Source of the DNA: an uncultured Clostridia bacterium
Lineage (GTDB): Bacteria; Bacillota; Clostridia; TANB77; CAG-508
Assembly: GCA_934120045.1 (NCBI GenBank)
Contig: CAKOTF010000014.1
Location: forward strand, 1-25,008
Length of the DNA stretch: 25,008 bases
Reading direction: 5' to 3'
Shown in pieces: positions 24,360-25,008 of the stretch. The first letter of the stretch is position 1. The number at the start of each line of letters is the position of its first letter. A program made the translations under genes and the position numbers. The notes under the pieces were generated by a model. The model searched no databases. It saw only the letters and a list, made by a program, of their open reading frames with translations, and was not told where the DNA came from.

Positions 24360-25008
24360 TTATTTTTGTTCTTGTTTTTGCTTATTTATTTGTTTATCTA
24401 GTTCTTGCCCTTCTTGTATTGCTCCTTTTATTTCTCCTATTAATTTTTTCTTTTCTTCATATTCTTTTACCTTTTTTTGATAATTTTTTCTTGATAGTCC
24501 AAATATAGAATTAAATTTATTTCCTTTTACTATTGGTTCACCTATACTTTCTATAAATGCTTGTCTTTCTTTTATTTCTTCTACTGTCAATATTAAAATT
24601 GATGCACTTGTTTTGATTGTTTCTAATACTCCTATACTTTGTAAATATGGTAATGTTTTTTGAAGATGTTTTAAATTTTTAGATACTACTAAAGGAGTTA
24701 AATATTCTTCTCCATAATTCTGTTTCATATATTCAATATTTTCTTTTAATTGTTTTGAATTTTTAAAAAATATACTCCCTGTTATTTCTATTCTGTTTTC
24801 TTTACATACTTCAACTATTCCTTTTATTTCAGTTGCTGTTTTTACAAATACACTTCCTGTTGCTTCTATTCCGTTTTCTTTACATACTTCTACTATTTCT
24901 TTTATTTCGGCTGCTGTTCTATTAAATACATTTCCTGTTGCTTCTATTCCGTTTTCTTTACATACTTCTACTATTTCTTTTATTTCGGCTGCTGTTCTAT
25001 TAAATACA
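24360..25008 (-). CDS. Modular 26-aa repeat protein, mTERF-like C-terminus (5' end beyond window)
   Basis: The frame is open from the right edge to the stop at 24360, about 216 codons in view; an internal ATG at 24728 is not the start. It opens with at least three tandem 26-residue units of the type TAAEIKEIVEVCKENGIEAT plus GNVFNR, then a degenerate fourth (IFFKNSKQLKENIEYMKQNY). A helical region follows, NLKHLQKTLPYLQSIGVLE, then SILILTVEEIKERQAFIESI, whose spacing resembles mTERF-type helical repeats, then a charged coiled-coil tail rich in Lys, Glu and Gln. Function is unknown; the repeats suggest an alpha-solenoid, possibly nucleic-acid or protein binding. It is 18 bases upstream of addB and likely co-transcribed. 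The mTERF resemblance is by eye. Confidence 0.8.
   Translation of the reverse strand, partial: VFNRTAAEIKEIVEVCKENGIEATGNVFNRTAAEIKEIVEVCKENGIEATGSVFVKTATEIKGIVEVCKENRIEITGSIFFKNSKQLKENIEYMKQNYGEEYLTPLVVSKNLKHLQKTLPYLQSIGVLETIKTSASILILTVEEIKERQAFIESIGEPIVKGNKFNSIFGLSRKNYQKKVKEYEEKKKLIGEIKGAIQEGQELDKQINKQKQEQK
24774..25007 (-). repeat. 78-bp in-frame tandem repeats
   Basis: Three units are visible at 24930-25007, 24852-24929 and 24774-24851. The first two differ by a single base in 78; the third differs at several positions, and a degenerate fourth begins at 24773. The array continues off the right edge. There are no spacers, the period is a multiple of three and the frame stays open, so this is a coding tandem repeat and not a CRISPR array. 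Confidence 0.95.

Noticed and set aside
24774..25008. Possible CRISPR array
   Set aside because: The units are 78 bp, contiguous without spacers, a multiple of three, and in an open reading frame.

Overview
The window is a strongly AT-rich chromosomal segment from a spore-forming, low-GC Firmicute of the class Clostridia. The evidence is the 16S rRNA gene, the sporulation set (sigG, ylmC/ymxH, yqfC, yqfD, a PdaA-type deacetylase), strong GGAGG ribosome binding sites, a clostridial agr system and a clostridial AddB. I cannot name a genus from the sequence alone. Layout: (1) 1-2360 holds the 5' part of an rRNA operon on the minus strand: 16S, then tRNA-Ala(TGC) in the spacer, with the 23S off the left edge. 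Three tandem promoters of near-identical design lie upstream. A 29-bp helix can bring the two flanks of 16S together for processing. (2) 2364-8816, all minus, is a sporulation/housekeeping cluster. In transcription order it runs pdaA-like, yqfC, yqfD, a 403-aa gene I do not recognise, ybeY, a YerB-like DUF3048 gene, sigG, a terminator, then ylmC. The sigG gene carries an apparent one-base insertion that splits it into two frames. The 403-aa gene lies between yqfD and ybeY, where phoH is commonly found. (3) 9076-12017 is a complete agr-type quorum-sensing locus in a convergent layout: agrA-agrC on plus, and agrB-agrD on minus, meeting at a bidirectional terminator. The agrD gene encodes only 39 aa (11212-11331) with a Cys-containing core followed by HQPKIP. 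A structured intergenic block with mutually exclusive pairings lies upstream of agrB. (4) 12377-14280 (minus) holds exoA and an AI-2E/PerM-family membrane protein. Next come tRNA-Pro(TGG) on plus and a MYG1-family gene (14670-15593) whose codon use is visibly richer in G and C than its neighbours and which has its own promoter and terminators. (5) 15732-17628 is the rpsB-tsf operon with promoter and leader. (6) 17640-20983 is a minus-strand operon: ylmD/yfiH, a membrane-anchored protein with a zinc metallopeptidase HELAH motif, and an S66 LD-carboxypeptidase. (7) 20985 to the right edge holds addB preceded by a gene running off the window. That gene has near-identical 26-aa (78-bp) repeats and an mTERF-like helical C-terminal part. 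The most unusual items are the modular repeat gene next to addB, the broken or recoded sigG, the convergent agr locus with its structured upstream region, the orphan gene in the yqfD-ybeY interval and the HELAH-motif membrane protein.
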